A stretch of DNA of 64,000 nucleotides from Oscillospiraceae bacterium (GTDB lineage: Bacteria > Bacillota_A > Clostridia > Oscillospirales > Ruminococcaceae): assembly GCA_017523995.1 (NCBI GenBank), contig JAFWUX010000101.1, positions 10,102 through 74,101 on the forward strand, in the 5' to 3' direction. Positions 52,538 to 61,135 of this stretch are shown piece after piece. A program made the position numbers and the translations under genes. Below the pieces are notes generated by a model, which worked only from the letters and a program-made list of their open reading frames with translations, did no database searches and had not been told where the DNA came from. Numbering within the stretch: position 1 is the first letter of the stretch; the number at the start of each line of letters is the position of its first letter.

Positions 52538-53896
52538 ATGTTCAGAAAAACAATATGCACGGTGCTGACAGCAGCGGTTTTGCTGATTTCGGCACTTCCG
52601 GCGGGGAGCTGTGCGGCAGCATCGCAGGGAACCATGCGCGATATTTCTACAACGGAGCTGGTGCATGATATGGGCATCGGAATCAATCTCGGCAACACGA
52701 TGGAAGCCTGCGGCGACTGGATCAACGGCAAAAGCATCTCGGATTACGAAAAGGCATGGGGCAGCCCCCTTGTCTCAAAGGAGATGATCGAGGGCATGGC
52801 GAAGGAGGGCTTCGGCGTCCTGCGCATTCCGGTCGCGTGGTCAAATATGATGCAGCAGGACGGCACCTATACGATCAATCCGGAGCTCAATCAGCGCGTG
52901 CATGAAATCGTGGACTGGACGATCGGCAGCGGCATGTATGCGATCATCAACATCCACTGGGATAACGGCTGGGTGAACAAATTTCCGCAGAACAAAGACG
53001 AGAGCATGAAGCGCTTTCGGCGCATGTGGACACAAATCGCGGACAGCTTTGCGGATTACGGCGATTACCTGATGTTCGAGTGCCAGAATGAGGAGCTCGG
53101 CTGGGAGACGCTCTGGAATCCGTGGGGCGGCACCGAGGGCAAGGCGGAATCCTATGCGCTGTGCAATGAAATCAATCAGGCGTTTGTGGATGTTGTCCGC
53201 GCATCGGGCGGCAACAACCCGAAGCGCCACCTGCTGATCTCGGGATACAACACCGGCATTGACCGCACCTGTGACGCATACTTCAAGATGCCGAACGATC
53301 CCGCAAACCGCATGGCGATCTCGGTGCATTATTACTCCCCTGCGGGCTTTGCAATCCTCGAGGAGGACGCCGACTGGGGCAAGGCGACCCCGACATGGGG
53401 CAGCGATCAGGATTATGCCTCTCTGCGCAGCGAAATGGACATGATGAAGTCAAACTTTGCAGATAAAGGCATACCGGTCATCATCGGCGAATACGGCTGC
53501 CCGACCAAAAACAAAGAGCCGGAATCGGTGCGGCGGTTCCTGACGGCAGTCTGTCAGGAGGCGCATGCGCGCGGACTTTGTCCGGTGCTGTGGTCCACGC
53601 CCGGCGGACACTATGACCGCACGGCGTTCCAGCTGACGGACAGAGAACTGCAAAAGAATTTCTACGCGATCGGCGGCAAGGATTTTGCCCCTGCCTCCGG
53701 AACAACCGAGCCGGAAGATCAGCCCCTCCGCGGTGATCTCAACGGCGACGGAAATGTCAGCATTGCGGATGCCGTCATGCTGACAAAATACCTGCTGACC
53801 AGCGAAGCCGCAATCTCCGGTGATGCTGATCTCGACGGAAACGGCAGCATCAATGCGGCGGACCTTTCTCAGCTCAAAAAGCTTATCTTACAATAA
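52538..53896 (+). CDS. Cellulosomal GH5 endoglucanase with dockerin I
   Basis: 452 residues. A signal peptide (MFRKTICTVLTAAVLL, cleavage near SCAAA) is followed by a GH5 barrel of the GH5_4/GH5_2-like cellulase type: GIGINLGNTMEACG, VLRIPVAWSNM, INIHWDNGW, FECQNEELG (acid Glu) and VIIGEYGCPT (nucleophile Glu). A short linker leads to a type I dockerin with two clean loops (GDLNGDGNVSIADAV, ADLDGNGSINAADLS). It should cut beta-1,4-glucans in the cellulosome. AAGGGGGAA supports ATG 52538. Probably under the divergent AraC regulator. Confidence 0.93.
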   Translation: MFRKTICTVLTAAVLLISALPAGSCAAASQGTMRDISTTELVHDMGIGINLGNTMEACGDWINGKSISDYEKAWGSPLVSKEMIEGMAKEGFGVLRIPVAWSNMMQQDGTYTINPELNQRVHEIVDWTIGSGMYAIINIHWDNGWVNKFPQNKDESMKRFRRMWTQIADSFADYGDYLMFECQNEELGWETLWNPWGGTEGKAESYALCNEINQAFVDVVRASGGNNPKRHLLISGYNTGIDRTCDAYFKMPNDPANRMAISVHYYSPAGFAILEEDADWGKATPTWGSDQDYASLRSEMDMMKSNFADKGIPVIIGEYGCPTKNKEPESVRRFLTAVCQEAHARGLCPVLWSTPGGHYDRTAFQLTDRELQKNFYAIGGKDFAPASGTTEPEDQPLRGDLNGDGNVSIADAVMLTKYLLTSEAAISGDADLDGNGSINAADLSQLKKLILQ

Positions 53897-53911
53897 CCCC
53901 TGAAACAGCAC

Positions 53912-53952
53912 AGCGGCTCCGGTGATTCAGTCTCCGGAGCCGTTGTGTTTGT
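53912..53952 (+). terminator. Terminator of the GH5 gene
   Basis: Stem CGGCTCCGG / CCGGAGCCG followed by TTGTGTTTG, 20 nt after the stop codon. Confidence 0.75.
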
Positions 53953-53956
53953 TCAG

Positions 53957-54000
53957 AAAAATCCGCTCCGGATCGCGAAAACCGGAGCGGATTTGTTTTA
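53957..54000. terminator. Second hairpin between convergent operons
   Basis: Stem AAATCCGCTCCGG / CCGGAGCGGATTT is followed by TGTTTTA on the plus strand; on the minus strand it is followed by TTTTCTG and can end the MBL-hydrolase operon. Confidence 0.75.
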
Positions 54001-54012
54001 TCCTTACAGATA

Positions 54013-54639
54013 TCAGTGCAGGCGCAGCGAGACTGTAATCCCCTGCTGCACGCACTTTGCAAACGCATCGCCGTCGCTGCGGCTGCCGACAACCGTGCCG
54101 TAGTGGATCGGGATGACGGTTTGGGGCTGCATCCGGTTGACAAGCGCTGCCGCCTCTGCCGGATCCATCGTATAGGTGCCGCCGATCGGAATCAGCGCGG
54201 TATCACAGCGAACCGCTGCCGCTTCTTCGGTTGCGTCGGTATCACCCGCTGCATAAATGCGCATGCCGCCGACGGTCACAATATAGCCGAGCCAGCCGTT
54301 CTGCTTCGGATGAAACTTCTTGTTCAGATTATACGCAGGCACCGCTTCAACCGCAATGCCGCAGATCGTTCTCGTCTCGCCTGCCTGCATGAGAACGGCA
54401 TTCGTAATGCCCGCCTGACGCAGCTCTGCCGCCATACTCTCCGGCGCGGCAAACACGGTCTCCGGCTTGCACACCTTTGCGATATCCGCGGGCGAAAAAT
54501 GATCAAAATGGGGGTGCGTGATGAAAATGATATCCGCATCATTCCGCGCATCGGTAATCCGGAACGGGTCGAAATACAGCACGGTTTCGCCGCCGATGCG
54601 GATGCTGCTCTGTGCATTGACTGTGATCTGCTCCTGCAT
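54013..54639 (-). CDS. UlaG-like metallo-beta-lactamase-fold hydrolase
   Basis: 208 residues. The metal-binding motif is THPHFDHFSP (HxHxDH); further ligands are in AAGDTDAT and VIPIHYGT. The length and lack of other domains match small UlaG/YtkL-like hydrolases. Substrate unknown. AAAGGGG precedes the ATG, 15 nt after the nrnA-like gene; last of a six-gene operon. Confidence 0.82.
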   Translation of the reverse strand: MQEQITVNAQSSIRIGGETVLYFDPFRITDARNDADIIFITHPHFDHFSPADIAKVCKPETVFAAPESMAAELRQAGITNAVLMQAGETRTICGIAVEAVPAYNLNKKFHPKQNGWLGYIVTVGGMRIYAAGDTDATEEAAAVRCDTALIPIGGTYTMDPAEAAALVNRMQPQTVIPIHYGTVVGSRSDGDAFAKCVQQGITVSLRLH

Positions 54640-54654
54640 ATGCTGCCCCTTTCT

Positions 54655-55587
54655 TCACAGGTACTCCCTGCAAACCTTCTCTACAATCTCACGCGACTGC
54701 TCCGGCGGCGTATCCAGCTCGCAGCCCGCCGCATGAAAATGTCCGCCGCCGTCGAACCGCTGACAGATTTCATGCGCGCTGATGTCCCCTTTTGTGTGGA
54801 CGGAGCATCTGGTGCGGCCGTCCGGAAGTTCGCGCAGCGTCACGCCGATGCACATTTCCTCGAACTGCTCGATATAGGCATTGATGCCCTCAAGCTCCGA
54901 ATCCGCAACACCTGCCGCGGCAAGATCGCACAGCAGAATGATGCCGGAGAACAGCCGCTCGCTGCATGTGATATGCAGGCTGTTTTCAAGCGCCTTCTCG
55001 ACCATTCTGCGCCCCTTGGATTTGTACATCATATGCCGCCGCCCGATCTCCTCAATATCCGCACCGCATTCGGCGAGCGCCGCCGCCGTCCGGAAGGTCT
55101 GCGCAGAGGCATCCGATGTCCGGAAGCAGAGCGTATCCGTGACAATCGCCGTATAGAGCAGGTCGGCGATCTGCTTTGTCACGGGAATCTCCATAACACG
55201 CAGCAGCTTATAAACGATCTCGCTGCACGCGCCGCAGTCCGCCTCGACATACTTGTAATCCGCGGCGATCGAATTGCCGTTGTGGTGATCGAGACAGAAC
55301 GTGAAATGCTGCTCCGCAAATGTACCCGTGCGGTAGGGCGATGAGGTATCGACAACAAACCAGACCGGATCGTCAAGTGCGTCCGGCACAAAGGCATCCG
55401 TCAGGCGGCGAAACGATTTCGGCACCGGATCGCGCCCTGTGACCGCCGTCCGAATCCCGATGGACTTCAGCGCAATCGCGAGCGCATACGCCGAACCGAT
55501 GCAGTCGCCGTCCGGACGGATATGGTAGACAATGCACACCGAGCGGCACGCGCGCAGTGCATTTCCGAATTCTTCCAGCGAAGTCAT
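54655..55587 (-). CDS. nrnA: DHH/DHHA1 phosphoesterase (NrnA-like)
   Basis: 310 residues. The DHH domain shows RPDGDCIGSAYALA, FVVDTSSPYR and CLDHHNGNS; the C-terminal DHHA1 domain ends in FDGGGHFHAAGC. This is the architecture of NrnA, which degrades nano-RNA and dephosphorylates 3'-phosphoadenosine 5'-phosphate. GAAAGGAG precedes the ATG. The exact substrate (nano-RNA, pAp or cyclic dinucleotide products) cannot be read from sequence. Confidence 0.85.
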   Translation of the reverse strand: MTSLEEFGNALRACRSVCIVYHIRPDGDCIGSAYALAIALKSIGIRTAVTGRDPVPKSFRRLTDAFVPDALDDPVWFVVDTSSPYRTGTFAEQHFTFCLDHHNGNSIAADYKYVEADCGACSEIVYKLLRVMEIPVTKQIADLLYTAIVTDTLCFRTSDASAQTFRTAAALAECGADIEEIGRRHMMYKSKGRRMVEKALENSLHITCSERLFSGIILLCDLAAAGVADSELEGINAYIEQFEEMCIGVTLRELPDGRTRCSVHTKGDISAHEICQRFDGGGHFHAAGCELDTPPEQSREIVEKVCREYL

Positions 55588-55604
55588 AGAGCTGCTCCTT
55601 TCGG

Positions 55605-56231
55605 TCAGTTGCCGTGTTGATAATCGAGCCGGACAAGCGCTTTCCCGTTCGGCAGCGGTTCGGTTTCTTTCAGGATCGCCGTGTAGCCGATTCCGCGCAT
55701 GGCAGCCGTCAGCGCCGCCGGTTCCATCTGGTGATGCACCGCGTCAAGCCCGTCAAATGCATGGAGATACGGCGAATCGGAAACCCACTGCGCCGCATCC
55801 GTGTTGATCTGTATGACACAGGAGACATACTCCGCCGCCGACTGCCGCACCGCCCGCTGAAACGCCGGATACCCGATATACTCGATCAGCAGATCGGCGA
55901 TGACAAGCTGTGCCTGCGGCAGCTTTGCAGATTCGGCAGTGAGATCAACCCGCAGACATTCCAGCACGCCTGCAAGCTGCGGATACCGCGCTGCTGCTGC
56001 GTCCAGATACTCAGCGTTGATATCAACGCCATAGACCCTGCGGTACTGCGCCCTGCGGATATGCGAGAGCCCGTTGCCGCCCGCAACGCCGAGAATCATT
56101 GCCGTTTCAGTATTGTAAGCCGTCAGCTGCTTTGCCATGATGCGGTCGAGTGCCTGAAGCTGCCGCACGGAATCGAGCGACATGTGCTTTTCATAGGTCT
56201 CGAGCGCAATTTCCTCCCACGGATTTTTCAT
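55605..56231 (-). CDS. SAM-dependent methyltransferase
   Basis: 208 residues. The SAM-binding motif I is MILGVAGGNGLSHI, followed by VYGVDINAEYLDAAAARYP (acidic residue binding ribose) and LVIADLLIEYIGY. No substrate domain is seen, and similar class I methyltransferases act on many small molecules. GAGGTG precedes the ATG, 9 nt after the permease gene. Confidence 0.75.
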   Translation of the reverse strand: MKNPWEEIALETYEKHMSLDSVRQLQALDRIMAKQLTAYNTETAMILGVAGGNGLSHIRRAQYRRVYGVDINAEYLDAAAARYPQLAGVLECLRVDLTAESAKLPQAQLVIADLLIEYIGYPAFQRAVRQSAAEYVSCVIQINTDAAQWVSDSPYLHAFDGLDAVHHQMEPAALTAAMRGIGYTAILKETEPLPNGKALVRLDYQHGN

Positions 56232-56240
56232 CGCAGCACC

Positions 56241-57158
56241 TCACAGAAACAGCAGATTGACAACAAATCCGCAGGCAAGCGAAAACAGCATCACATAGAG
56301 CAGATACAGCAGAAAATGCTTCATGCCGAGCACAATTTTCAGCGCTCCGAGATTCGTGATCTTTGTCGAGGGACCTGTCAGCATAAAGGACGCCGCCGAA
56401 CCGATGCTCATGCCGCTCATGAGCCATTGCTGCAGGAGCGGGATTGTTCCGCCGCCGCAGGCATAAAGCGGCACACCGATCGTCGCCGCCATCAGCAGCC
56501 CGAAGCCCTGATGCTCCGAACCGAACAGCTTTGCAAAACCGTCCGCGGGCACATATCGCTGAAAGAGCGCCGAGAGCAGCACGCCAAACAGAAAATACAC
56601 CCCTGTCGCCTTGAAATTTCTGCCGATGTTTTTCAGCAGCCGGATCAGCAGATTCGGGTGTGTGTCGCGGCTCTGCTTTTCCGCAAATCCGTCGAAATTG
56701 AAGAACGCCTTGTTTTTGAAGCCGTACCGGAGAATCAGACCCGCCGCGATGCCGCAGAGAAAGCATGTGATAATCCGGACGGCGAGCACCTCTTTGCCGA
56801 GCGCCATGCTGTAGATGATGAGCTGCGGATTCAGCAGAATCGAACTCATCATGAATGCAGCGAGCCAGTCATCGCGGATGCCCTTGCGCGAGAAGGACGC
56901 CGCCAGCGGAATCGTGCCGTACATGCACAGCGGCGACGCAATCCCGAGGACGCTTGCGAGCACAATCCCGAACACCCCGAGCTTATGCTCACCGAGCTTT
57001 GTCACGGCGCCGTGAATCTTATCCTTGACGAACACCGAGATCACCGAGCCGAGCACCATGCCCATGATCCAGTAGGGCAGAATCTGCCGCAGCTGAATCA
57101 TGAAATAGGAGCTGACATAGATGAACTCGCGTTTCAGGACGGAAAATATCTCAATCAT
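56241..57158 (-). CDS. Permease of the UPF0718/DUF318 (ArsP-like) family
   Basis: 305 residues with eight or so hydrophobic segments. The repeated pattern GIASPLCMYGTIPLAASF and GVPLYACGGGTIPLLQQW (Cys and Gly/Pro-rich turns in each half) is typical of DUF318 permeases. Related proteins export methylated arsenicals or metals, but the substrate here is unknown; no arsR gene is present. It starts at ATG 57158 inside the end of the DUF362 gene and is translationally coupled. Confidence 0.82.
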   Translation of the reverse strand: MIEIFSVLKREFIYVSSYFMIQLRQILPYWIMGMVLGSVISVFVKDKIHGAVTKLGEHKLGVFGIVLASVLGIASPLCMYGTIPLAASFSRKGIRDDWLAAFMMSSILLNPQLIIYSMALGKEVLAVRIITCFLCGIAAGLILRYGFKNKAFFNFDGFAEKQSRDTHPNLLIRLLKNIGRNFKATGVYFLFGVLLSALFQRYVPADGFAKLFGSEHQGFGLLMAATIGVPLYACGGGTIPLLQQWLMSGMSIGSAASFMLTGPSTKITNLGALKIVLGMKHFLLYLLYVMLFSLACGFVVNLLFL

Positions 57159-58347
57159 CAATCATGACCAGCTGATACTTGCGGCTGCCGAGCCCGATCT
57201 CCTCCGCATGCTCGAGCGTGTGCAGACCGTTCTTCGATTCGATGCGGCGAATCAGTTTTTCGCCGTCCTCTGCAGCATACACCAGATCCACGCATGCCTG
57301 ATCGAGCGCGACCGGATCAGACGAGGAGAGCACGCCGATATCATGCATATCCGGTTCCTCCGGTCTGCCGACACAGTCGCAGTCCACGGAGAGGCGGTTC
57401 ATCACGCTGACATAGGTGATGCGGTCGCCAAGATAATCGTTCACCGCCTTGCCTGCCTCGCCCATGGATTCGAGGAAGCCGTCCTGATTGCTGGAATCCC
57501 ACTTGGATTTGGTCTTGCCCGCAGAGTGAATCCAGAACTTGCCCTCGCGCGCTGCCAGACCGATCGAGATATTCTTGATCGCGCCGCCGAAGCCCGCCAT
57601 CGGATGTCCCTTGAAATGCGAGAGAATCAGATAGGAATCGTAATCATCAAATGCAGCGCCGACATAGTCCTCTTTGATATTCGTGCCGCCGTTGACAGGA
57701 ATCGCCATTGTGCCGTCCTCATCGAGAATCTGGAATTCGGTGATATCGGTGAAGCCATGGTCGGCGGCGACCTGATAATGCATTGCCGTTTCGCCGCGCT
57801 TTCCGCCGTAAGCGGTGTTGCACTCGACAACCGTGCCGTCCACATAGCGGATCAGATCGGTGATCAGCTCCAGACGCAGATAGTTGCTTGCAGGCGGTTC
57901 GCCGGTGCTGAGCTTGACCGCCGGCTTCTCACCGGGCGTCCAGCCGAGCGCAAGATAGGCATTGATAAGCCCCTGCGGCGAGATATCCTTTGTCATGTAG
58001 ACAACCGGAACGCCGTCCTCGAGCAGTCCGGCAAGAATCTCCTGCTTCATCAGCGTGAGATCATCTGCATTCCAGATGCCGTTCTCATCGAGATCATAGG
58101 GCTTGCTGCTGAAATCGGTATCCGCAGGCTTCGTGATCAGATAATCCCGCAGCGCTGTGACATCCTCCATCGAAAAGGGAGAATCCGCCCTTGCTGCGGC
58201 TTCTGAAAGCGTGATCAGCGAGACATTGTGCGAAGCATATTTCAGCTTCTGCTCCTCAGTCAGCGGGCGCTCCTTGAACGGGTTTACGCAGCCGGTCAGC
58301 ACGGTCATCATGCTGAGTGCGGCAGCAGCGAGTGCGATTTTTTTCAT
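57151..58347 (-). CDS. DUF362 lipoprotein with dockerin-like segment
   Basis: 398 residues. A lipoprotein signal ends in LTGC (Cys20). Residues 55-108 look like a degenerate dockerin: a first half without calcium ligands (SMEDVTALRDYL) and a second half with an intact loop D85-x-D87-x-N89-x-I91 ... D96 (LDENGIWNADDLTLM). The rest is a DUF362 domain (VPVVYMTKDISPQGL, LSHFKGHPMAGFGGAIKN, IGLAAREGKFWIHSAG, LSVDCDCVGRPEEPD). DUF362 proteins often carry iron-sulfur clusters; function unknown. AGGAGG precedes the ATG; it overlaps the LysR gene by 4 nt. Confidence 0.8.
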   Translation of the reverse strand: MKKIALAAAALSMMTVLTGCVNPFKERPLTEEQKLKYASHNVSLITLSEAAARADSPFSMEDVTALRDYLITKPADTDFSSKPYDLDENGIWNADDLTLMKQEILAGLLEDGVPVVYMTKDISPQGLINAYLALGWTPGEKPAVKLSTGEPPASNYLRLELITDLIRYVDGTVVECNTAYGGKRGETAMHYQVAADHGFTDITEFQILDEDGTMAIPVNGGTNIKEDYVGAAFDDYDSYLILSHFKGHPMAGFGGAIKNISIGLAAREGKFWIHSAGKTKSKWDSSNQDGFLESMGEAGKAVNDYLGDRITYVSVMNRLSVDCDCVGRPEEPDMHDIGVLSSSDPVALDQACVDLVYAAEDGEKLIRRIESKNGLHTLEHAEEIGLGSRKYQLVMIDD

Positions 58348-59246
58348 ACTTCCTCCTGTTGCGATACAGCTTCAATTTCGGATTTGAAAAAACTTAGAAA
58401 CTTCTCTGCGGATTTTGTCATGATCTGATATTTGTTCCAGATGAAATGCATCTCGGCATAGACCGCCGGTGCAAGCGGCCGGAAACAGAGATCGCTTTCG
58501 CCGCTGACATTGATGAGCTTATCGAGCGTCAGCGCATAGCCCATGCCCTCACGCACCATGACGGATGCATTGTAGACGAGATTGTAGGTTGCGACAGTAT
58601 TGAGCTTTTCAAGCGGCATGCCGAGCCACTTTGTGAGCGGCGTTTTATCGGAAAGCTGCCGCGAAACAATCAGCGGGATGCCGCGGAGATCGGCTGGCTG
58701 AATGACCTCCTTCTGTGCGAGCGGTGCATCCCTGCGCATCAGCAGACCCCATTCATCCCTGAACGGAATCCGGATTGCATGATGCCTGCTGTCATCAACG
58801 GGCGTGAACACCATGCCGAAATCGCTCAGTCCCCTGTCGAGCCGGTCAATGACATCCTGTCCGTCGCCGCTGTGGATATGCAGATGTACAAGCGGATACT
58901 GCTTCTGCATCCGGTTTGCGGCACGCGCCGCAAGCTTGACCGCATCGGTTTCACCGGCACCGAGATACACATCGCCTGCAAGCGATTCGTCACTTGCCGC
59001 GATATCGTTTTCCGTCCGGCTGACAAGCTCCAGAATCTGCTCGGCGCGCTTGCGGAGAAGCATGCCCTCCTCGGTCAGCTCGATTTTGTGCTTGCCGCGG
59101 ACAAACAGCGTCTTGCCGAGCTCTGCCTCAAGATCATGCAGCTGACGGGAAAGCGTCGGCTGCGTCAGGTGGAGCGATTCGGCAGCGGCAGAGACCGTCT
59201 GCTCGCGCACAACCGCGAGAAAATAACGCAGAACGCGCAGTTCCAA
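58344..59246 (-). CDS. LysR-family transcriptional regulator
   Basis: 300 residues. The N-terminal winged helix-turn-helix is standard (MELRVLRYFLAVVREQTVS, LTQPTLSRQLHDLEAELGK), followed by the type 2 periplasmic-like effector domain. The start is TTG 59246, with GGAGG 8 nt upstream. It leads the six-gene operon of DUF362, permease, methyltransferase, NrnA and MBL hydrolase and so probably controls its own operon. Confidence 0.9.
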   Translation of the reverse strand: MELRVLRYFLAVVREQTVSAAAESLHLTQPTLSRQLHDLEAELGKTLFVRGKHKIELTEEGMLLRKRAEQILELVSRTENDIAASDESLAGDVYLGAGETDAVKLAARAANRMQKQYPLVHLHIHSGDGQDVIDRLDRGLSDFGMVFTPVDDSRHHAIRIPFRDEWGLLMRRDAPLAQKEVIQPADLRGIPLIVSRQLSDKTPLTKWLGMPLEKLNTVATYNLVYNASVMVREGMGYALTLDKLINVSGESDLCFRPLAPAVYAEMHFIWNKYQIMTKSAEKFLSFFKSEIEAVSQQEEV

Positions 59247-59268
59247 GTGGCATCCCTCCTTTACCGGT

Positions 59269-59298
59269 ATTGTAGCATATATTCACAGGCAATGTCAA
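59269..59298 (-). promoter_or_regulatory. Promoter of the LysR-DUF362 operon
   Basis: TTGACA (59293-59298), 18-nt spacer, TACAAT (59269-59274) on the minus strand. Confidence 0.72.
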
Positions 59299-59303
59299 GA
59301 CTA

Positions 59304-60251
59304 TTACGATTCGTCCACATCGCTGCGGGCAGGATGCGGCGACAGATTGACCGTGATGATTCCGGCACAGACCAGCGCAAGCGCAAGCACAAAGCTGCCG
59401 TCGATCTGATTCCACTCGTGCAGAATGATCGCAGAGAGCAGGACGCCGAACATCGGATTTGTGAACCCGAACACCGCAACCTTCGAGACGGGATTCGCCT
59501 TCAGCAGCATCGCCCAGACTGAATACGCCGCGGCGGAGATAAATGCCAGATACAGCAGCAGCAGGGTCGATGCCGGCGTAAATCCGGAAATTCTGCCGCC
59601 GCCTGCAAAGCCGATCAGCGAGAGCACAACGCCCCCGAAGAAAAACTGCCATCCGCTCAGCAGGACAGGGTCCTCGTCTGCGGCAAACTTCTTCATGCAC
59701 GCCGAGGAGCATCCGCTTGCAACCGTGCAGAGCAGAATCATGCCGTCTCCGAGAAAATTGAACGAGAGCCCCTCGCGCAGTCCGTTCAGATTGATGAGCA
59801 CCAGTCCCGCAAACCCGATCGCGGAGCCCGCCACCTTGCGCACAGTCAGCGATTCGAGCCGCAGAAATGCCGCAATGAAAATCGCCATAAAGACATTCGT
59901 CCCGACCAGCACCGAAGCCTTGACGCCGCTTGTATGCGCAAGCCCGATGTAATAGCAAAAATACTGGATGATTGTCTGGAACAGGCTGATGATGCCGATT
60001 TTCGGGATCGTCTGCCTGCGCGGGAGCATCGGTCTGTGTGCGCGGATGCTCCCGAACAGCAGCACCATCACGCCCGCAATTGCGAACCGCACACCGCCGA
60101 ATAACAGCTGCTCCGCCCACTCGCTGCCGCGGATGCCGAACATCGTATAGCCGGTCTTGACCGTCGGGAATGCGCTGCCCCAGAGGATACAGCTAAAGAG
60201 CGCAAGCCCCGCAACAACCCATGTATTTGTCAGAATCTGCTTCTGCTTCAT
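59304..60251 (-). CDS. DMT-superfamily transporter (EamA family)
   Basis: 315 residues with ten predicted helices in two EamA halves (FSCILWGSAFPTVKTGY in the first; LYLAFISAAAYSVWAMLL and NPMFGVLLSAIILHE in the second). EamA proteins export amino acids or other metabolites; substrate unknown. It stands alone, with its own promoter. Confidence 0.87.
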   Translation of the reverse strand: MKQKQILTNTWVVAGLALFSCILWGSAFPTVKTGYTMFGIRGSEWAEQLLFGGVRFAIAGVMVLLFGSIRAHRPMLPRRQTIPKIGIISLFQTIIQYFCYYIGLAHTSGVKASVLVGTNVFMAIFIAAFLRLESLTVRKVAGSAIGFAGLVLINLNGLREGLSFNFLGDGMILLCTVASGCSSACMKKFAADEDPVLLSGWQFFFGGVVLSLIGFAGGGRISGFTPASTLLLLYLAFISAAAYSVWAMLLKANPVSKVAVFGFTNPMFGVLLSAIILHEWNQIDGSFVLALALVCAGIITVNLSPHPARSDVDES

Positions 60252-60273
60252 AAAACGCCTTCTTTCCGAACAT

Positions 60274-60302
60274 ATTATACCATATTATGCTGTCAAAAGC
60301 AA
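60274..60302 (-). promoter_or_regulatory. Promoter of the DMT transporter gene
   Basis: TTGCTT (60297-60302), 17-nt spacer, TATAAT (60274-60279), preceded by a TG extension on the minus strand. Confidence 0.65.
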
Positions 60303-60345
60303 GATGAGAGAATCCCCGCCACTGCCAACAGCAGATTATAAAAAG

Positions 60346-60616
60346 TGCGATTGATTCATGAATACACGATAAAGCCCGCAAACACAAATCAGACCTTTAG
60401 CCAAATGGAGGCGGGCACTGCCCGCCACTGCCCGCTGCGATTGATTCATGAACACAAGATGAAAACAGTAAACACAAAACAGACCTTTAGCAAAATGGAG
60501 GCGCGCACTGCGCGCTGCGATTGATTCATGAACACAAGATGAAGCCCGCAAACACAAAACAGACCTTTAGCAAAATGGAGGCGGGCACTGCCCGCCACTG
60601 CCCGCCACTGCCCGCC
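60346..60616. repeat. 80-bp tandem repeats with palindromic core, block 2 (inverted to block 1)
   Basis: Units start at 60346, 60436 and 60516 with TGCGATTGATTCATG and end in a palindrome. Periods are 90 and 80 bp; the difference is one extra copy of the 10-mer CACTGCCCGC. The third unit has three copies of this 10-mer. One unit has GCGCGCACTGCGCGC where the others have GCGGGCACTGCCCGC, so both arms of the hairpin have changed together. Confidence 0.9.
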
Positions 60617-60643
60617 TGCGCGGTCGAATTTTGTCGAACGGAG

Positions 60644-60673
60644 TTGACAAAGCGTACTGCAATGTGGTATGAT
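60644..60673 (+). promoter_or_regulatory. Promoter of the 107-residue protein gene
   Basis: TTGACA (60644-60649), 18-nt spacer, TATGAT (60668-60673), 33 nt before the start. Confidence 0.7.
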
Positions 60674-60706
60674 CGGAACATCACGTTTTGAAAAGGAGAC
60701 AAAGCT

Positions 60707-61030
60707 ATGCGATCTGATAATATGCCGGTGTTTCAGCGTGAAACCGCGCTGCGTGTGTTTCTGGAGGAGTTTGAAATACAAAATGACAGCCCGTCCTATC
60801 CGCTGCTGTTCAGTACAATCCGGTATCAGGCAGCACATCCGGATGCACCGCTCTCTGAAAGCATCGCACATGCAGCCGCAGGATCACCGCTGACGCCCGA
60901 ACAGGCATCCCGCAGCATCCGGGAGCTGCTTCTGAACACGGCAGAGGACACCGGCATACCGGCAGCGGATTTCATCCCCTATGCTGCAGCGTGGCTGCTC
61001 GATACAGAAAAAGCCTACCGGAGATCATAA
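60707..61030 (+). CDS. Small protein, possibly Spo0A C-terminal-like
   Basis: 107 residues, all helical. The order of hydrophobic and polar residues in SYPLLFSTIRYQAAHPDAPL and PLTPEQASRSIRELLLNTAE is reminiscent of the DNA-binding C-terminal domain of Spo0A, but there is no receiver domain and the likeness is weak. AAAAGGAG precedes the ATG. It is monocistronic. Treat it as a hypothetical protein. Confidence 0.6.
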   Translation: MRSDNMPVFQRETALRVFLEEFEIQNDSPSYPLLFSTIRYQAAHPDAPLSESIAHAAAGSPLTPEQASRSIRELLLNTAEDTGIPAADFIPYAAAWLLDTEKAYRRS

Positions 61031-61061
61031 TTCAGCCCTGAATTTGTTGTTATACTGTCTG

Positions 61062-61090
61062 TTGACAAAATCCGGTGAATATGCTATAAT
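61062..61090 (+). promoter_or_regulatory. Consensus promoter of the zinc-ribbon/ispD/ispF operon
   Basis: TTGACA (61062-61067), 17-nt spacer, TATAAT (61085-61090). Confidence 0.87.
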
Positions 61091-61135
61091 GACTGTAACG
61101 CCGATGCGGCGTAATTGCGAAGGAGGAACCGAATT

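Noticed and set aside
60336..60871. Short frames of about 60-140 codons across the 80-bp repeats
   Set aside because: They consist mostly of the repeat unit, differ in frame between blocks and have no ribosome sites. They look spurious.
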